A DNA stretch of 64,000 nt from an uncultured Peptostreptococcaceae bacterium (lineage in GTDB: Bacteria > Bacillota > Clostridia > Peptostreptococcales > Peptostreptococcaceae), in the NCBI GenBank assembly GCA_944383455.1, contig CALWPP010000005.1:1-64000 (forward strand), in the 5' to 3' direction. This document shows positions 45,656-53,683 of the stretch, piece by piece. The position numbers and the translations under genes were made by a program. Under the pieces are notes generated by a model, which worked only from the letters and a program-made list of their open reading frames with translations, was not told the origin of the DNA and searched no databases. How positions within the stretch are numbered: the first letter of the stretch is position 1; the number at the start of each line of letters is the position of its first letter.

Positions 45656-46012
45656 ATGGCAAGAATTAAAAAAGCTATGAATGCTCGTAAGAAGCATAAG
45701 AAAATATTAAAACTTGCAAAAGGATACAGAGGTTCAAGAAGCAAGTTATTTAGACCAGCAAATACGTTTGTGATGAAGGCATTAAAGAATGCTTATATAG
45801 GAAGAAAATTAAAGAAAAGAGATTATAGAAAACTTTGGATACAAAGAATAAACGCTGGAACTAGAGCTCATGGATTATCTTATTCAAGATTTATGAATGG
45901 ACTTAAGTTAGCTGGTGTTGAAGTAAATAGAAAAATGTTAGCTGAAATGGCTATACATGATGAAAAAGGTTTTGCTAAGTTAGTTGAACTTGCAAAGTCA
46001 AATTTAGCTTAA
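45656..46012 (+). CDS. rplT: 50S ribosomal protein L20
   Basis: A 118-residue basic protein with [20 protein letters not shown] and [20 protein letters not shown]. It helps early 50S assembly and, in Firmicutes, binds the leader upstream of infC to control the operon. AAAGGAGG precedes the ATG; a strong terminator follows. Confidence 0.97.
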   Translation: MARIKKAMNARKKHKKILKLAKGYRGSRSKLFRPANTFVMKALKNAYIGRKLKKRDYRKLWIQRINAGTRAHGLSYSRFMNGLKLAGVEVNRKMLAEMAIHDEKGFAKLVELAKSNLA

Positions 46013-46016
46013 TGTT

Positions 46017-46047
46017 AAAGCACAGATATTTATGTCTGTGCTTTTTT
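46017..46047 (+). terminator. Terminator of infC-rpmI-rplT
   Basis: AAAGCACAGA / TCTGTGCTTT with an 8-nt loop and T run. Confidence 0.9.
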
Positions 46048-46064
46048 GAATTATATCCTAAATG

Positions 46065-46125
46065 TTGATATATAATAAGTTTTGGAATATAATAGATAAT
46101 ATTTGATGCTTTTAAAAGGAGGAGG
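46065..46125 (+). promoter_or_regulatory. Promoter and orphaned Shine-Dalgarno of trkH, cut off by an IS607 element
   Basis: TTGATA (46065-46070), 17-nt spacer and TATAAT (46088-46093), then AAAGGAGGAGG at 46115-46125 with no start codon after it. The sequence ATTACGAC plus the trkH TTG, found 1.83 kb away, continues it at ideal spacing. This shows that the pair belonged to trkH before insertion. Confidence 0.75.
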
Positions 46126-46201
46126 ATTATTTAGTTAATAAAAATATATGCAAATATAATCAAGTACAATATAATGCAATCATAGAAAGGTTGTGATTAC
46201 A

Positions 46202-46660
46202 TTGAGTAAACATTATAAACTAAAAGAATTTGCAGAACTATTGAACGTATCTGTTATAACTTTACAACGTTGGGATAATGATGATAAATTAAAAGTATTC
46301 AGAACTCCTACTAATAGGAGGTACTACACTTATGAACAATATCTTGAATATAAAGGTATTCATAAAAAAGATGATGATAGAAAAATTGTTATTTACACTA
46401 GGGTTTCAACTTCTAATCAAAAAGATGATTTAAAAAATCAAGTAGACTTTCTTAGACAATATGCAAATGCTAAAGGCATAATAATAGATGAAGTCATTGA
46501 GGATTATGGAAGTGGGTTTAATAATGAAAGTCTTTTACAACAAGAAGAATTAGTTCAAGATATAATTTCAATACTTCATATATTTAGTAGTCGTATATAT
46601 GGTTTAAGAAAATACAAGAAAAAAATTAGAAAGGATAAAGAAGTTGAAAAGAGCCTATAA
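46202..46660 (+). pseudogene. tnpA: IS607 TnpA serine recombinase, internally deleted
   Basis: A 152-residue product. The MerR-like helix-turn-helix (KEFAELLNVSVITLQRWDND) and start of the resolvase domain with catalytic Ser in VIYTRVSTSNQKDDL are present, then EDYGSGF jumps straight to NNESLLQQEELVQDIISIL. Full IS607 TnpA has about 50-60 more residues here, with the conserved KDR...RFG region; copy 2 keeps part of them (WFERFLEKFNIKIIVV before NNESL). The deletion is in frame, so a protein is made but lacks catalytic residues and should be inactive. It overlaps tnpB by 17 nt. TTG at 46202 or GTG at 46193 may be the start. Confidence 0.8.
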
Positions 46661-47807
46661 GATAGAGATTAATCCTACTAATGAACAAAAGACTAAAATA
46701 CATCAAACTATTGGTGTTAGTAGATTTATATATAATTTCTATATATCACATAATAAAGAAGTTTATGAAAAAGAAGGTAAATTTGTAAGTGGTATGGATT
46801 TTTCAAAATGGTTAAATAACGAATATATACCTAATAATCAAGAAATGAAATGGATTAAAAATGTATCGTCAAAAGCTACTAAGAAAGCTATTATGAATGC
46901 AGAAAAAGCATTTAAAAACTTCTTTAAAGGGAAATCTAAATTTCCTAAATTTAAGAAAAAGAAAAATCAAAATATTAAAGCATATTTCCCTAAAAATAAT
47001 AAAACAGACTTAACTATTGAAAGGCATAGAATTAAAATACCTACTATTGGTTGGGTAAGATTTAAAGAATATGGATATATACCTACAAATTCAATAGTAA
47101 AAAGTGCAACAGTAAGTCAAAAAGCCAATAGATATTATATATCAATATTAGTTGAGGAAGAATATAAAAAAGTGCCTATACCTACAAATGAAGGAATAGG
47201 AATTGATTTGGGATTAAAAGAATTTGCTGTATGTTCAAATGGTAAAAAATTTAAAAATATAAACAAAACCTCTACTGTTAAAAAAGTAGAAAAGAAATTA
47301 AAAAGAGAACAAAGAACACTTTCAAGGAAATATGAGAGTTTAAAGATAAGAAATAAAAATATAAAGGAAGGAGAAGCTACTCGTCAAAATATCCAAAAAC
47401 AAGTAATCAAAGTACAAAAACTTCATCAAAGATTAGTGAATATAAGAAATGATTATATTAATAAAACTGTAAATGAGATAGTGAAAACCAAACCATCTTA
47501 TATAGTTATAGAAGATTTAAATGTTAAAGGAATGATGAAGAATAAGCATTTATCAAAAGCCATTTCAAATCAAAAGTTTTTTGAATTTAGAGCTAAATTA
47601 ACTACTAAATGTAAACAAAATAATATAGAAATTAGAGTAGTTGATAGATTTTATCCATCAAGTAAGACTTGTAGTAGTTGTGGTGAGATTAAAAAAGATT
47701 TAAAGCTATCGGATAGAATTTATAAATGTAGATGTGGACTTACTATAGATAGAGATTTAAATGCGAGTATTAATCTAAAAAATGCTAAAAAATATAAGAT
47801 AGCTTAA
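46644..47807 (+). CDS. tnpB: TnpB RNA-guided nuclease, IS607-associated, copy 1
   Basis: A 387-residue TnpB, the compact ancestor-type relative of Cas12. The RuvC residues are visible: Asp in GIDLGLKEFAV (near 188), Glu in IEDLNVKGMM (near 290) and Asp in DRDLNASINL (near 371). A four-Cys zinc finger (CSSCG ... CRCG) lies between the last two. The N-terminal helix-turn-helix and wedge regions look complete. It should form a complex with the RNA transcribed from the element 3-prime end and cut DNA at the empty donor site. TTG start inside the end of tnpA. Confidence 0.92.
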   Translation: MKRAYKIEINPTNEQKTKIHQTIGVSRFIYNFYISHNKEVYEKEGKFVSGMDFSKWLNNEYIPNNQEMKWIKNVSSKATKKAIMNAEKAFKNFFKGKSKFPKFKKKKNQNIKAYFPKNNKTDLTIERHRIKIPTIGWVRFKEYGYIPTNSIVKSATVSQKANRYYISILVEEEYKKVPIPTNEGIGIDLGLKEFAVCSNGKKFKNINKTSTVKKVEKKLKREQRTLSRKYESLKIRNKNIKEGEATRQNIQKQVIKVQKLHQRLVNIRNDYINKTVNEIVKTKPSYIVIEDLNVKGMMKNKHLSKAISNQKFFEFRAKLTTKCKQNNIEIRVVDRFYPSSKTCSSCGEIKKDLKLSDRIYKCRCGLTIDRDLNASINLKNAKKYKIA

Positions 47808-47955
47808 CTAAAAAAGCACTTATATATGTACGGAGGGCTAACTTCGGAATTTAAGCCTTTGGAGAACCAAATCGTAGTAGCTTAGGCAAGGCGAGGTTCA
47901 TTGAAGAAGGAATAATCTCAATATGGATATATTTGACCATATTTTGAGTAGCAGG
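47808..47955 (+). ncRNA. Candidate omega (reRNA) scaffold at the right end of IS607 copy 1
   Basis: Noncoding sequence after tnpB that is largely identical to the region after tnpB in copy 2, including TACGGAGGGCTAACTTCGGA and CGTAGTAGCTTAGGCAAGGC. It can form several hairpins, one close to the element end (CTCAATATGG / CCATATTTTGAG). TnpB guide RNAs end at the right element border, so the guide would be the trkH start region beginning ATTACGACTTGAAAAATATT. The true 5-prime end may lie inside tnpB. Confidence 0.6.
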
Positions 47956-47963
47956 ATTACGAC

Positions 47964-49337
47964 TTGAAAAATATTTTGAGTAATTTTTCTAAAGTATTTC
48001 ATAAATTAAATTCTGGACAAATTATGGTACTTGGATTTGCCTCAATAATATTTATAGGTGCCTTTTTACTTAATTTACCGATATCATCAAGAAGTGGTGA
48101 AAGTATAGGTTTTTTAAATGCACTTTTTACTGCAACATCTGCAGTATGTGTTACAGGACTTGTAGTTGTTGATACTGCAACGTATTGGAACTCATTTGGA
48201 CAATTTATAATAATAACTCTAATTCAAATTGGTGGACTTGGATTTATGGCTATAACCACTATGTTTGCAATTATAATAAGAAAAAGAATAAATCTAAAAG
48301 AAAGGCTTTTAATTCAAGAGTCTTTTAATCAAGGTGACTTATCTGGTCTTGTAAAATTAACTAGATACATACTTATAACAACATTTACGATAGAAGGTAT
48401 TGGAGCTTTACTTTTATCAACTATATTTATACCACAATTTGGAATGTTAAAGGGAATATGGTATAGTATATTTCACTCAATATCTGCATTTTGTAATGCA
48501 GGATTTGACTTAATGGGAACTATAAGTGGAGAGTTTTCATCAATAACTTATTACTCAGAAAATATTATATTTATATCTACTATATCAATTCTAATAATAT
48601 TAGGAGGGCTTGGTTTTCCTGTTATTTTAGATGTAATAAAGTATAGGAAATTTTCAAAACTAAATATACATTCTAAGGTAGTTATTATAAGTAATATTAG
48701 TTTAATATTTATTGGTATGGTATTTATATTATTTTTAGAATATAGTAATCCAAATACTCTTGGAGTACTTAATACTAAAGGAACTTTTTTAGGTTCTATT
48801 TTTCAGTCAATAACAACAAGAACAGCAGGTTTTAATAGTATAGATTTAACTCTTATGAGAGAAAGTACTTTATTTTTAATGATAATGTTAATGTTTGTAG
48901 GAGCATCACCTGCATCAACTGGAGGAGGTATAAAAACTACAACAATAGCAACTTTAATACTTTCTGTTAGAGCATTAATACTTGAAAAAGAAGATGTTGA
49001 GATATACAATAAAAGACTTGCAAGTGGAGTTATTAGAAAATCTTTAGGTATATTTATGATAGGAGTTTGTGTTGTTGTTTTAGGAACTTTTATAATATCA
49101 ATAACAGAGCCTCAATTTACCCTTTTAGAATCTGGATTTGAGGTAGTATCTGCGTTTGCAACTGTTGGTCTTAGTATAGGTGGAAGTCCGACTCTTAGTA
49201 TACCTGGAAAAATATTTATAATATTATTTATGTTTATGGGAAGGGTTGGTTCTTTAACTATATTTATGGCACTTATGTCAAGAGTAAAGAAAAAATCGCT
49301 TATAAGATATCCAGAAGGAAGAATAATAGTTGGATAG
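47964..49337 (+). CDS. Potassium uptake protein, KtrB/TrkH family
   Basis: A 457-residue membrane subunit of a Ktr/Trk K+ channel-like transporter. Four pore-repeat segments each carry a selectivity-filter glycine, as in TSAVCVTGLVVVDT, SISAFCNAGFDLMG, TTRTAGFNS and VVSAFATVGLSIGG. It works with the TrkA-type regulator encoded 12 nt downstream. The TTG at 47964 is the start; CAGGA from the IS607 end and first flanking bases now serves as a weaker ribosome site because the original AGGAGGAGG lies 1.83 kb upstream. Expression may be reduced or rely on read-through. Confidence 0.92.
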   Translation: MKNILSNFSKVFHKLNSGQIMVLGFASIIFIGAFLLNLPISSRSGESIGFLNALFTATSAVCVTGLVVVDTATYWNSFGQFIIITLIQIGGLGFMAITTMFAIIIRKRINLKERLLIQESFNQGDLSGLVKLTRYILITTFTIEGIGALLLSTIFIPQFGMLKGIWYSIFHSISAFCNAGFDLMGTISGEFSSITYYSENIIFISTISILIILGGLGFPVILDVIKYRKFSKLNIHSKVVIISNISLIFIGMVFILFLEYSNPNTLGVLNTKGTFLGSIFQSITTRTAGFNSIDLTLMRESTLFLMIMLMFVGASPASTGGGIKTTTIATLILSVRALILEKEDVEIYNKRLASGVIRKSLGIFMIGVCVVVLGTFIISITEPQFTLLESGFEVVSAFATVGLSIGGSPTLSIPGKIFIILFMFMGRVGSLTIFMALMSRVKKKSLIRYPEGRIIVG

Positions 49338-49349
49338 AAAGGAAATTAT

Positions 49350-50003
49350 ATGAAACAGTATATAGTTATAGGGTGTGGAAGATTTGGAACTTCAGTAGCT
49401 ACAACTATGCACCTTTTAGGTCATCAGGTAATGGCAATAGATAAAAATGAAGAAGTAATACAAAATATATCAGATAAAGTAACTCACGCAGTTATAGGAG
49501 ATGTTTCTGATGAGCAAGTTTTAAGATCTATTGGACTTGGAAATTTTGATGTAGCAATAATTGCAATTGGTGGAGATATAAGATCCTCTATAATGGCCAC
49601 ACTTCTTGCAAAAGAAATGGGAGTTAACCAAATAGTTTGTAAAGCAAAAGATGAACTTCAGGGAAAAGTTTTATACAAAATTGGAGCAGATAGAGTCGTT
49701 TTTCCTGAAAGAGATATGGGAGTTAGGGTAGCTCATAATTTGGTTTCTGATAATATACTTGATCATATAGAACTTGACCCAAAATATTCAATAGTTGAAA
49801 TTGTAACTCCAGACTCTTGGGTTGGAAAAAGTTTAATAGAGCTTGATTTAAGAGCAAAATATGAAATAAGTGTTTTAGCTATAAAAATTGGTAAAGATAT
49901 AGATGTCACTCCTTCTCCAAATAAAAGCTTAGAATCTGGAACTATACTAGTAATACTGGGTCCAAGTAGTAGTATAAGTCAAATAACTATGCATAATGAA
50001 TAG
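49350..50003 (+). CDS. TrkA/KtrA-type K+ transport regulatory subunit
   Basis: A 217-residue cytoplasmic gating ring subunit. The N-terminal RCK domain has the nucleotide motif IGCGRFGTSVA and acidic AIDKNEE; the C-terminal TrkA_C domain (about 135-217) is the usual c-di-AMP binding module in Firmicutes. Translation starts 12 nt after the trkH-type gene with AAAGGAAA before the ATG. The stop codon TAG is directly followed, in the same frame, by a remnant of IS607 tnpA, so the downstream flank was remodelled but the protein has full length. Confidence 0.93.
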   Translation: MKQYIVIGCGRFGTSVATTMHLLGHQVMAIDKNEEVIQNISDKVTHAVIGDVSDEQVLRSIGLGNFDVAIIAIGGDIRSSIMATLLAKEMGVNQIVCKAKDELQGKVLYKIGADRVVFPERDMGVRVAHNLVSDNILDHIELDPKYSIVEIVTPDSWVGKSLIELDLRAKYEISVLAIKIGKDIDVTPSPNKSLESGTILVILGPSSSISQITMHNE

Positions 50004-50207
50004 GATTGGTTTGAAAGATTTTTAGAGAAGTTTAATATTAAAATTATAGTAGTTAACAATGAAAGTCTTTCACTCCAAGAAGAGTTAGTACAAGACATAA
50101 TATCAATACTTCATATATTTAGTTGTCGTATATATGGGCTTAGAAAATATAAGAAAAAGATTAGAGAGGATAAAGAAGTTGAAAAGAGCATACAAGATAG
50201 AAATTAA
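50004..50207 (+). pseudogene. tnpA: 3-prime remnant of IS607 tnpA (copy 2)
   Basis: A frame of 67 codons that begins right after the trkA stop: DWFERFLEKFNIKIIVV, then NNESLSLQEELVQDIISILH and IYGLRKYKKKI. It matches the last part of the tnpA of copy 1 but has lost the whole N-terminus, including the catalytic Ser. It keeps residues that copy 1 has lost. It overlaps the start of tnpB. Confidence 0.85.
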
Positions 50208-51342
50208 TCCTACTAATGAACAAAAAATAAAAATAAATCAAACTATTGGTGTTAGTAGATTTATATACAATTTCTATATAGCACATAATAAAGAAGTTTA
50301 TGAGAAAGAAGGTACTTTTGTAACAGGATTTGATTTTTCTGTATGGTTAAATAATGAATATATTCCAAATAATCAAGATAAAGAGTGGATTAAGGGGGTG
50401 TCTTCAAAAGCTACAAAACAAGCTATTATGAATGCAGAAAAAGCATTTAAAAACTTTTTTAAAGAGAAAGCAAAATTTCCTAAATTTAAGAAAAAGAAAA
50501 ATCAAAATGTTAAAGCATATTTTCCAAAGAACAACAAAACTGACTTAACTATTAAAAGGCATAGAGTAAAAATACCTACTATTGGTTGGGTAAGATTTAA
50601 AGAGTTTGGATATATTCCAATCAATTCAATAGTAAAAAGTGCAACGATAAGTCAAAAAGCTAATAGGTACTATATATCAATATTAGTTGAAGAAGATAGT
50701 AAAGAAATACCTAAACTAACAAATGAAGGTATAGGTATCGATTTAGGAATAAAAGAATTTGCAATATGTTCAAATGGGAAAAAATTTAAAAACATAAACA
50801 AAACATCTACTGTAAAAAAAGTAGAAAAGAAATTAAAAAGAGAACAAAGAAAACTTTCGAGAAAATATGAGAGTTTAAAAATAAGCAATAAAAATATAAA
50901 GAAAGGAGAAGCTACTCGTCAAAATATCCAAAAGCAAGTAGTCAAAGTACAAAAACTTCATCAAAGATTAGTAAATATAAGAACAGATTATATTAATAAA
51001 ACTATAAATAAGATAGTGAAAACTAAGCCATCTTATATAGTAATAGAAGATTTAAATATTAAAGGAATGATGAAGAATAAGCATTTATCAAAAGCCATAG
51101 TAAGTCAAAAGTTTTTTGAATTTAGAGCTAAATTAACTGCTAAATGCAAACAAAATAACATAGAGCTTAGGGTGGTTGATAGATTTTATCCATCAAGTAA
51201 AACTTGTAGTAATTGTGGAAATATAAAAAAAGATTTAAAACTATCGGATAGAATTTATAAATGTAGTTGTGGTTTAAGTATAGATAGAGATTTAAACGCA
51301 AGTATAAATCTAAAAAATGCGAAAAAATATAAGATAGCTTAA
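50179..51342 (+). CDS. tnpB: TnpB RNA-guided nuclease, IS607-associated, copy 2
   Basis: A 387-residue TnpB nearly identical to copy 1. RuvC residues stay intact (GIDLGIKEFAI, IEDLNIKGMM, DRDLNASINL) and the zinc finger is CSNCG ... CSCG. Differences from copy 1 are scattered and mostly conservative (for example SVWLNNEYIP for SKWLNNEYIP), which suggests retained function. The TTG start corresponds to that of copy 1; an in-frame ATG at 50134 lies within the tnpA remnant and is not used by the family. Confidence 0.92.
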   Translation: MKRAYKIEINPTNEQKIKINQTIGVSRFIYNFYIAHNKEVYEKEGTFVTGFDFSVWLNNEYIPNNQDKEWIKGVSSKATKQAIMNAEKAFKNFFKEKAKFPKFKKKKNQNVKAYFPKNNKTDLTIKRHRVKIPTIGWVRFKEFGYIPINSIVKSATISQKANRYYISILVEEDSKEIPKLTNEGIGIDLGIKEFAICSNGKKFKNINKTSTVKKVEKKLKREQRKLSRKYESLKISNKNIKKGEATRQNIQKQVVKVQKLHQRLVNIRTDYINKTINKIVKTKPSYIVIEDLNIKGMMKNKHLSKAIVSQKFFEFRAKLTAKCKQNNIELRVVDRFYPSSKTCSNCGNIKKDLKLSDRIYKCSCGLSIDRDLNASINLKNAKKYKIA

Positions 51343-51398
51343 CTAAAAAAATCATAACTTCGTGTTATTAATATAGCCAACGAACTAAAGTTACGTTG

Positions 51399-51551
51399 CT
51401 AAAAAAAGCACTTATATATGTACGGAGGGCTAACTTCGGAATTTACGCCTTTGGAGAACCATATAAAATCGTAGTAGCTTAGGCAAGGCGAGGTTCAATG
51501 AAAAAGGAATTTTCTCAATATTGGTATAATTGAACCTATTTTGAGTAGCAG
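51399..51551 (+). ncRNA. Candidate omega (reRNA) scaffold at the right end of IS607 copy 2
   Basis: Counterpart of the conserved region after the first tnpB, with the same TACGGAGGGCTAACTTCGGA and CGTAGTAGCTTAGGCAAGGC blocks and a similar terminal hairpin (CTCAATATTGG / CCTATTTTGAG). The guide would begin TAATTTATG, at the start of rlmB. A 56-bp stretch absent from copy 1 separates it from tnpB (51343-51398), flanked by the direct repeat CTAAAAAAA. Confidence 0.55.
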
Positions 51552-51557
51552 TAATTT

Positions 51558-52343
51558 ATGTTTATAAATTCAAAAGAAAATGAAAAAATAAAATATACAA
51601 AGTCACTTCTAAAGTCTAAAAATAGAAATAAAGAAAAAAAATTTATAATAGAGGGATATAGAATTTTAACTTTAGCAATTGAATGTAGGGTTAAAATAAA
51701 TTATGTTTTTGTAAATGAAGACTTTGAAAACAAAGAAGAACATAGAAATTTTATAGCAAAGCTTAATAACTTAAATATAAAAGTTTATAAAACTACTAAT
51801 AAAATATTTGAAGATTTTACTGATACAAAAAATACTCAAGGTATTATTGCTGTAGTAGATTTTATAGATAAAAACAATACTATAAGTACAGATGATAACT
51901 TCATATTAGTATTAGATAGAATTCAAGACCCTGGCAATATGGGAACAATAATAAGGACTGCTGATGCGTGTGGAGTAGATAGAATTATACTTATTAAAGG
52001 TTGTGTTGATATTTATAACCCAAAAGTAATTCGTTCGACTATGGGTTCAATTTTTGATATGAATTTAGTTTATTTAACTGAGGAAGAAGCTATAAATACT
52101 CTAAGAGAAAATAATTTTAATATAGTTTCAAGTTATTTAAATACTAATAATTTTTATAACGATATAAAGTATAAACATAAAACTGCATTAGTCATTGGAA
52201 ATGAGGCAAATGGAATTAGTGAAAATATAATATCAAATTCTGATACTTTAGTAAAAATTCCAATTTACGGAAAAGCAGAATCTTTAAATGCAGGAATAAG
52301 TAGTGCAATACTTATGTATGAAATAAAAAAACACTTGATTTAA
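51558..52343 (+). CDS. rlmB: SpoU/TrmH-family RNA 2-prime-O-methyltransferase
   Basis: A 261-residue SPOUT methyltransferase. The N-terminal substrate-binding domain has KYTKSLLKSKNRNKEKKFIIEG. The knotted SAM domain has motif 1 LDRIQDPGNMGTIIRTADACG, motif 2 ALVIGNEANGIS and motif 3 IPIYGKAESLNAGISSAILMYEI. It probably methylates 23S rRNA; the exact nucleotide is not certain, so the symbol is tentative. The start lies only 6 nt after the IS607 border, and no good ribosome site is seen (GAGTAG at most), so expression may be altered. It precedes the pheST operon as in Peptostreptococcaceae. Confidence 0.88.
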   Translation: MFINSKENEKIKYTKSLLKSKNRNKEKKFIIEGYRILTLAIECRVKINYVFVNEDFENKEEHRNFIAKLNNLNIKVYKTTNKIFEDFTDTKNTQGIIAVVDFIDKNNTISTDDNFILVLDRIQDPGNMGTIIRTADACGVDRIILIKGCVDIYNPKVIRSTMGSIFDMNLVYLTEEEAINTLRENNFNIVSSYLNTNNFYNDIKYKHKTALVIGNEANGISENIISNSDTLVKIPIYGKAESLNAGISSAILMYEIKKHLI

Positions 52344-52383
52344 ATCTATTTAAAAGAAGTAATATATGATATAATAAAAATAA

Positions 52384-52615
52384 AAACTATGAAAGAGAAA
52401 AGTATTTTAAATTAACTTATCACAGAGAAGAATACATTGCTGAGAGTATTTTATAAGAATTTAAAAGAAGTTCACTCTGGAGTTTCAATGCTGAAATTAT
52501 AGTAGGCTTTGACGTTAAACGCGTTAAGTTAATTGAGGTGGCAGAATTTTTGCTACTAGGGTGGTACCGCGAATACAGTCTTTCGTCCCTAGATTTGGGA
52601 TTGAAGGGCTTTTTT
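52384..52615 (+). promoter_or_regulatory. T-box leader of pheS (tRNA-Phe sensing)
   Basis: The T-box sequence AGGGTGGTACCGCG lies at 52558-52571. The start carries a GA-rich Stem I element (GAAAGAGAAAAGTA). A UUC phenylalanine specifier is likely at 52471-52473, followed by A as usual. The terminator AGTCTTTC-GTCCC / GGGAT-TGAAGGGCT with T run is at 52577-52615. Uncharged tRNA-Phe should stabilise the antiterminator and turn on pheST. A TATAAT at 52370-52375 fits as -10. Confidence 0.93.
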
Positions 52616-52644
52616 AATATAAAAATAGAAAGGAAAATTAAAAA

Positions 52645-53664
52645 ATGCAAGAAAAATTACTTACTTTAAAAGAAACTGCATTAAATGATATAAGAGAAGT
52701 TTCAAGTATTGAAGAAGTTGAAAACTTAAGAATAAATTATCTTGGTAAAAAGGGTGAGATAACTTCTATATTAAAAGAAATGGGTAAATTATCAAAAGAA
52801 GAAAGACCAGTAATTGGAAAAGTAGCAAACGAAGTTAGAGAAGCTTTGGAAGAAGCAATTTCTTCTAAAAAAGATGAACTTAAAACTATTGAAAAAAATA
52901 AAAAATTAAAAGAAGAAGTAATTGATGTTACTATGCCTTCTAAAAAAATAAGAGTTGGTAAACTTCATCCAATATCACAAATAATAGATGAAGTAAGTGA
53001 AATATTTATAGGTATGGGATTTTCAATAGCAGAAGGACCAGAAGTAGAAACTGTTGAAAATAATTTTGATGCTCTTAATGCACCAAAAGACCATCCTTCA
53101 AGAGATATGAGTGATACTTTTTATGTAAATAGCGAATTACTTCTTAGAACTCAAACATCTCCAGTTCAAATAAGAACTATGAAAAATAATGAATTACCAA
53201 TAAAAATAATATCTCCAGGAAGATGCTTTAGATTTGATGCACCAGATGCAACTCACTCTCCAATGTTTCACCAGATAGAGGGGCTAGTTGTTGGAAAAGA
53301 TATAACAATGGCTCAATTAAAAGGGACTTTAAATACTTTTGTTAAAAAGCTTTTTGGAGAAAATACAAAAACTAAATTTAGACCACATAATTTCCCATTT
53401 ACAGAACCAAGTGCAGAAGTTGATGTTACTTGCTTTAAATGTGAAGGTAAAGGATGTAGTATGTGTAAGGGAGAAGGTTGGATTGAAATACTAGGGGCTG
53501 GTATGGTTCATCCAAATGTTTTAAGAAATTGTGGAATAGACCCTAATGTTTACAGTGGATTTGCTTTTGGTATGGGTGTTGATAGAATAACTATGCTAAA
53601 ATATGAAATAGATGATATAAGACTTTTATTTGAAAATAATATGAGATTTTTAGAACAATTTTAA
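52645..53664 (+). CDS. pheS: Phenylalanyl-tRNA synthetase alpha subunit
   Basis: A 339-residue class II synthetase subunit: N-terminal coiled coil (about 1-85), then the catalytic domain with motif 1 around [21 protein letters not shown], motif 2 near [19 protein letters not shown], and motif 3 [15 protein letters not shown] Cys-rich loop ([17 protein letters not shown]) is common in this family. With PheT it charges tRNA-Phe. Controlled by the T-box leader just upstream. Confidence 0.97.
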   Translation: MQEKLLTLKETALNDIREVSSIEEVENLRINYLGKKGEITSILKEMGKLSKEERPVIGKVANEVREALEEAISSKKDELKTIEKNKKLKEEVIDVTMPSKKIRVGKLHPISQIIDEVSEIFIGMGFSIAEGPEVETVENNFDALNAPKDHPSRDMSDTFYVNSELLLRTQTSPVQIRTMKNNELPIKIISPGRCFRFDAPDATHSPMFHQIEGLVVGKDITMAQLKGTLNTFVKKLFGENTKTKFRPHNFPFTEPSAEVDVTCFKCEGKGCSMCKGEGWIEILGAGMVHPNVLRNCGIDPNVYSGFAFGMGVDRITMLKYEIDDIRLLFENNMRFLEQF

Positions 53665-53683
53665 TAATTAAGGAGGAAAATAT

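Larger units (their letters stand above)
46126..47955 (+). mobile_element. IS607-type insertion sequence, copy 1 (tnpA deleted, tnpB intact)
   Basis: About 1.83 kb with a serine-recombinase-type tnpA, tnpB and a conserved 3-prime region. Boundaries are inferred from the interrupted trkH leader: left flank ends ...GGAGGAGG and right flank starts ATTACGAC, with GG at both junctions and no target duplication, as expected for IS607. The last shared bases with copy 2 are GAGTAGCAG. The element has the same direction as trkH, so the trkH promoter reads through it. Confidence 0.8.
50004..51551 (+). mobile_element. IS607-type insertion sequence, copy 2 (left end and tnpA 5-prime part lost)
   Basis: About 1.55 kb remain: tnpA 3-prime remnant, intact tnpB and the right end finishing GAGTAGCAG at 51551. 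The left end was removed by a deletion that stops at the trkA stop codon. The element has the same direction as copy 1 and the genes around it. Its right border is 6 nt before the rlmB ATG. Confidence 0.85.

Noticed and set aside
46126-47955. An autonomous, mobile IS607 element
   Set aside because: The tnpA product lacks the middle of its catalytic domain, so self-transposition is unlikely unless another TnpA acts in trans.
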